DNA of 64,000 bases, taken from contig MU401595.1 of NCBI GenBank assembly GCA_022579005.1, forward strand, positions 39,164-103,163, in the 5' to 3' direction. The notes below the pieces were generated by a model that saw only the letters and a program-made list of their open reading frames with translations, was not told where the DNA came from and made no database searches. Positions within the stretch are counted from its first letter, which is position 1, and every line of letters begins with the position of its first letter. Of this stretch, positions 63,817 through 64,000 are shown in pieces. The translations under genes and the position numbers were made by a program. The stretch is from Poronia punctata. Its lineage: Eukaryota > Ascomycota > Sordariomycetes > Xylariales > Xylariaceae.

Positions 63817-64000
63817 CTGTTTTTTTTTTTTTTTTTTTGGGTTAGTTAGGTGAGTAAAGTTCAGAAAGAAAGAAAAAAGGAAAAGGGGGGGGGGGGGGGG
63901 GGGGGTGGGTGAATTAGGGTGGGGTTTTTTAATAAAACAACTAATATTTAGAATTATTATGTTTAAGGAAGTTGGTTTTGGGGGTTGGGGGTGGGTTTTG
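63817..64000. other. Low-complexity window edge with homopolymers
   Basis: A T run of 19 (63820-63838) and a G run of 21 (63885-63905) occur close together, inside what should be the intron upstream of the GST exon. Such homopolymers are prone to assembly error, and base accuracy here may be reduced. No exon can be placed in this stretch. Confidence 0.6.

Noticed and set aside
1..64000. CRISPR arrays, operons, rRNA genes, viral or retrotransposon proteins
   Set aside because: None seen on either strand; the gene structure is eukaryotic and no reverse-transcriptase, integrase or transposase motif was recognised.

Overview
The window reads as nuclear DNA of a filamentous ascomycete (Pezizomycotina; a sordariomycete is likely, but that is inference). 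Coding regions are interrupted by 50-110 nt introns with GTRAGT-type donors, CTAAC/CTRAY-like branch sites and YAG acceptors. Genes lie 0.3-3 kb apart on both strands, and the conserved set (Cox23, NatB subunit Mdm20, Ilm1, Cdc43, Trs130, Mri1, a Kin4-like kinase) is fungal. I joined exons by hand using reading frame, splice signals and family sequence. Lengths quoted are for those joined models.

Layout. 1-4.7 kb: the 3' part of a sterol-methyltransferase-like gene, a phosphotransferase-fold protein full of homopolymer tracts, and a small secreted AA1-like protein. 4.7-7.3 kb: no gene seen. 7.3-11.6 kb: an anion:cation symporter-type MFS transporter followed by a secreted tannase/feruloyl esterase. 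12.0-18.9 kb: housekeeping genes COX23 (four tiny exons), MDM20/NAA25 and ILM1. 18.9-21.4 kb: a gene-free, repeat-rich island with nested hairpins, an octamer array and small palindromes. 21.4-34.9 kb: a dense housekeeping block with CDC43, TRS130, MRI1, an M20 peptidase and a CAMK-type kinase. 36-38.2 kb: a six-exon MYND-finger protein. 40-46.5 kb: a cytochrome P450 with an internal stop codon, a Rossmann-fold protein, a mitochondrial phosphate carrier and a YdeI-type protein. 47-64 kb: sparse accessory genes, namely a second AA1-like secreted protein, a secreted GMC oxidoreductase, an SDR, an MCT-type MFS transporter, a 2-oxoglutarate/Fe(II) dioxygenase and a GST running off the right end.

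How the genes relate. There is no obvious biosynthetic cluster: no PKS, NRPS or terpene-synthase core is present. The conserved genes cover mitochondrial copper/cytochrome oxidase assembly, N-terminal acetylation, Rho-type prenylation, Golgi trafficking, methionine salvage and mitosis/septation signalling. The accessory genes suggest a plant-associated or saprotrophic lifestyle: an aromatic-ester hydrolase beside a carboxylate-type transporter, a GMC oxidase, and two small secreted AA1-like proteins.

The points most worth follow-up are the in-frame TAG in the otherwise intact P450, the nested inverted-repeat element at 20.3-20.7 kb, the pseudokinase-like protein at 1.5 kb with an 11-Asp/31-Glu run, the possible alternative hydrophobic tail on the tannase, a second inverted-repeat element at 58.9-59.1 kb, and a diverged coding-like duplication at 60.5 kb.
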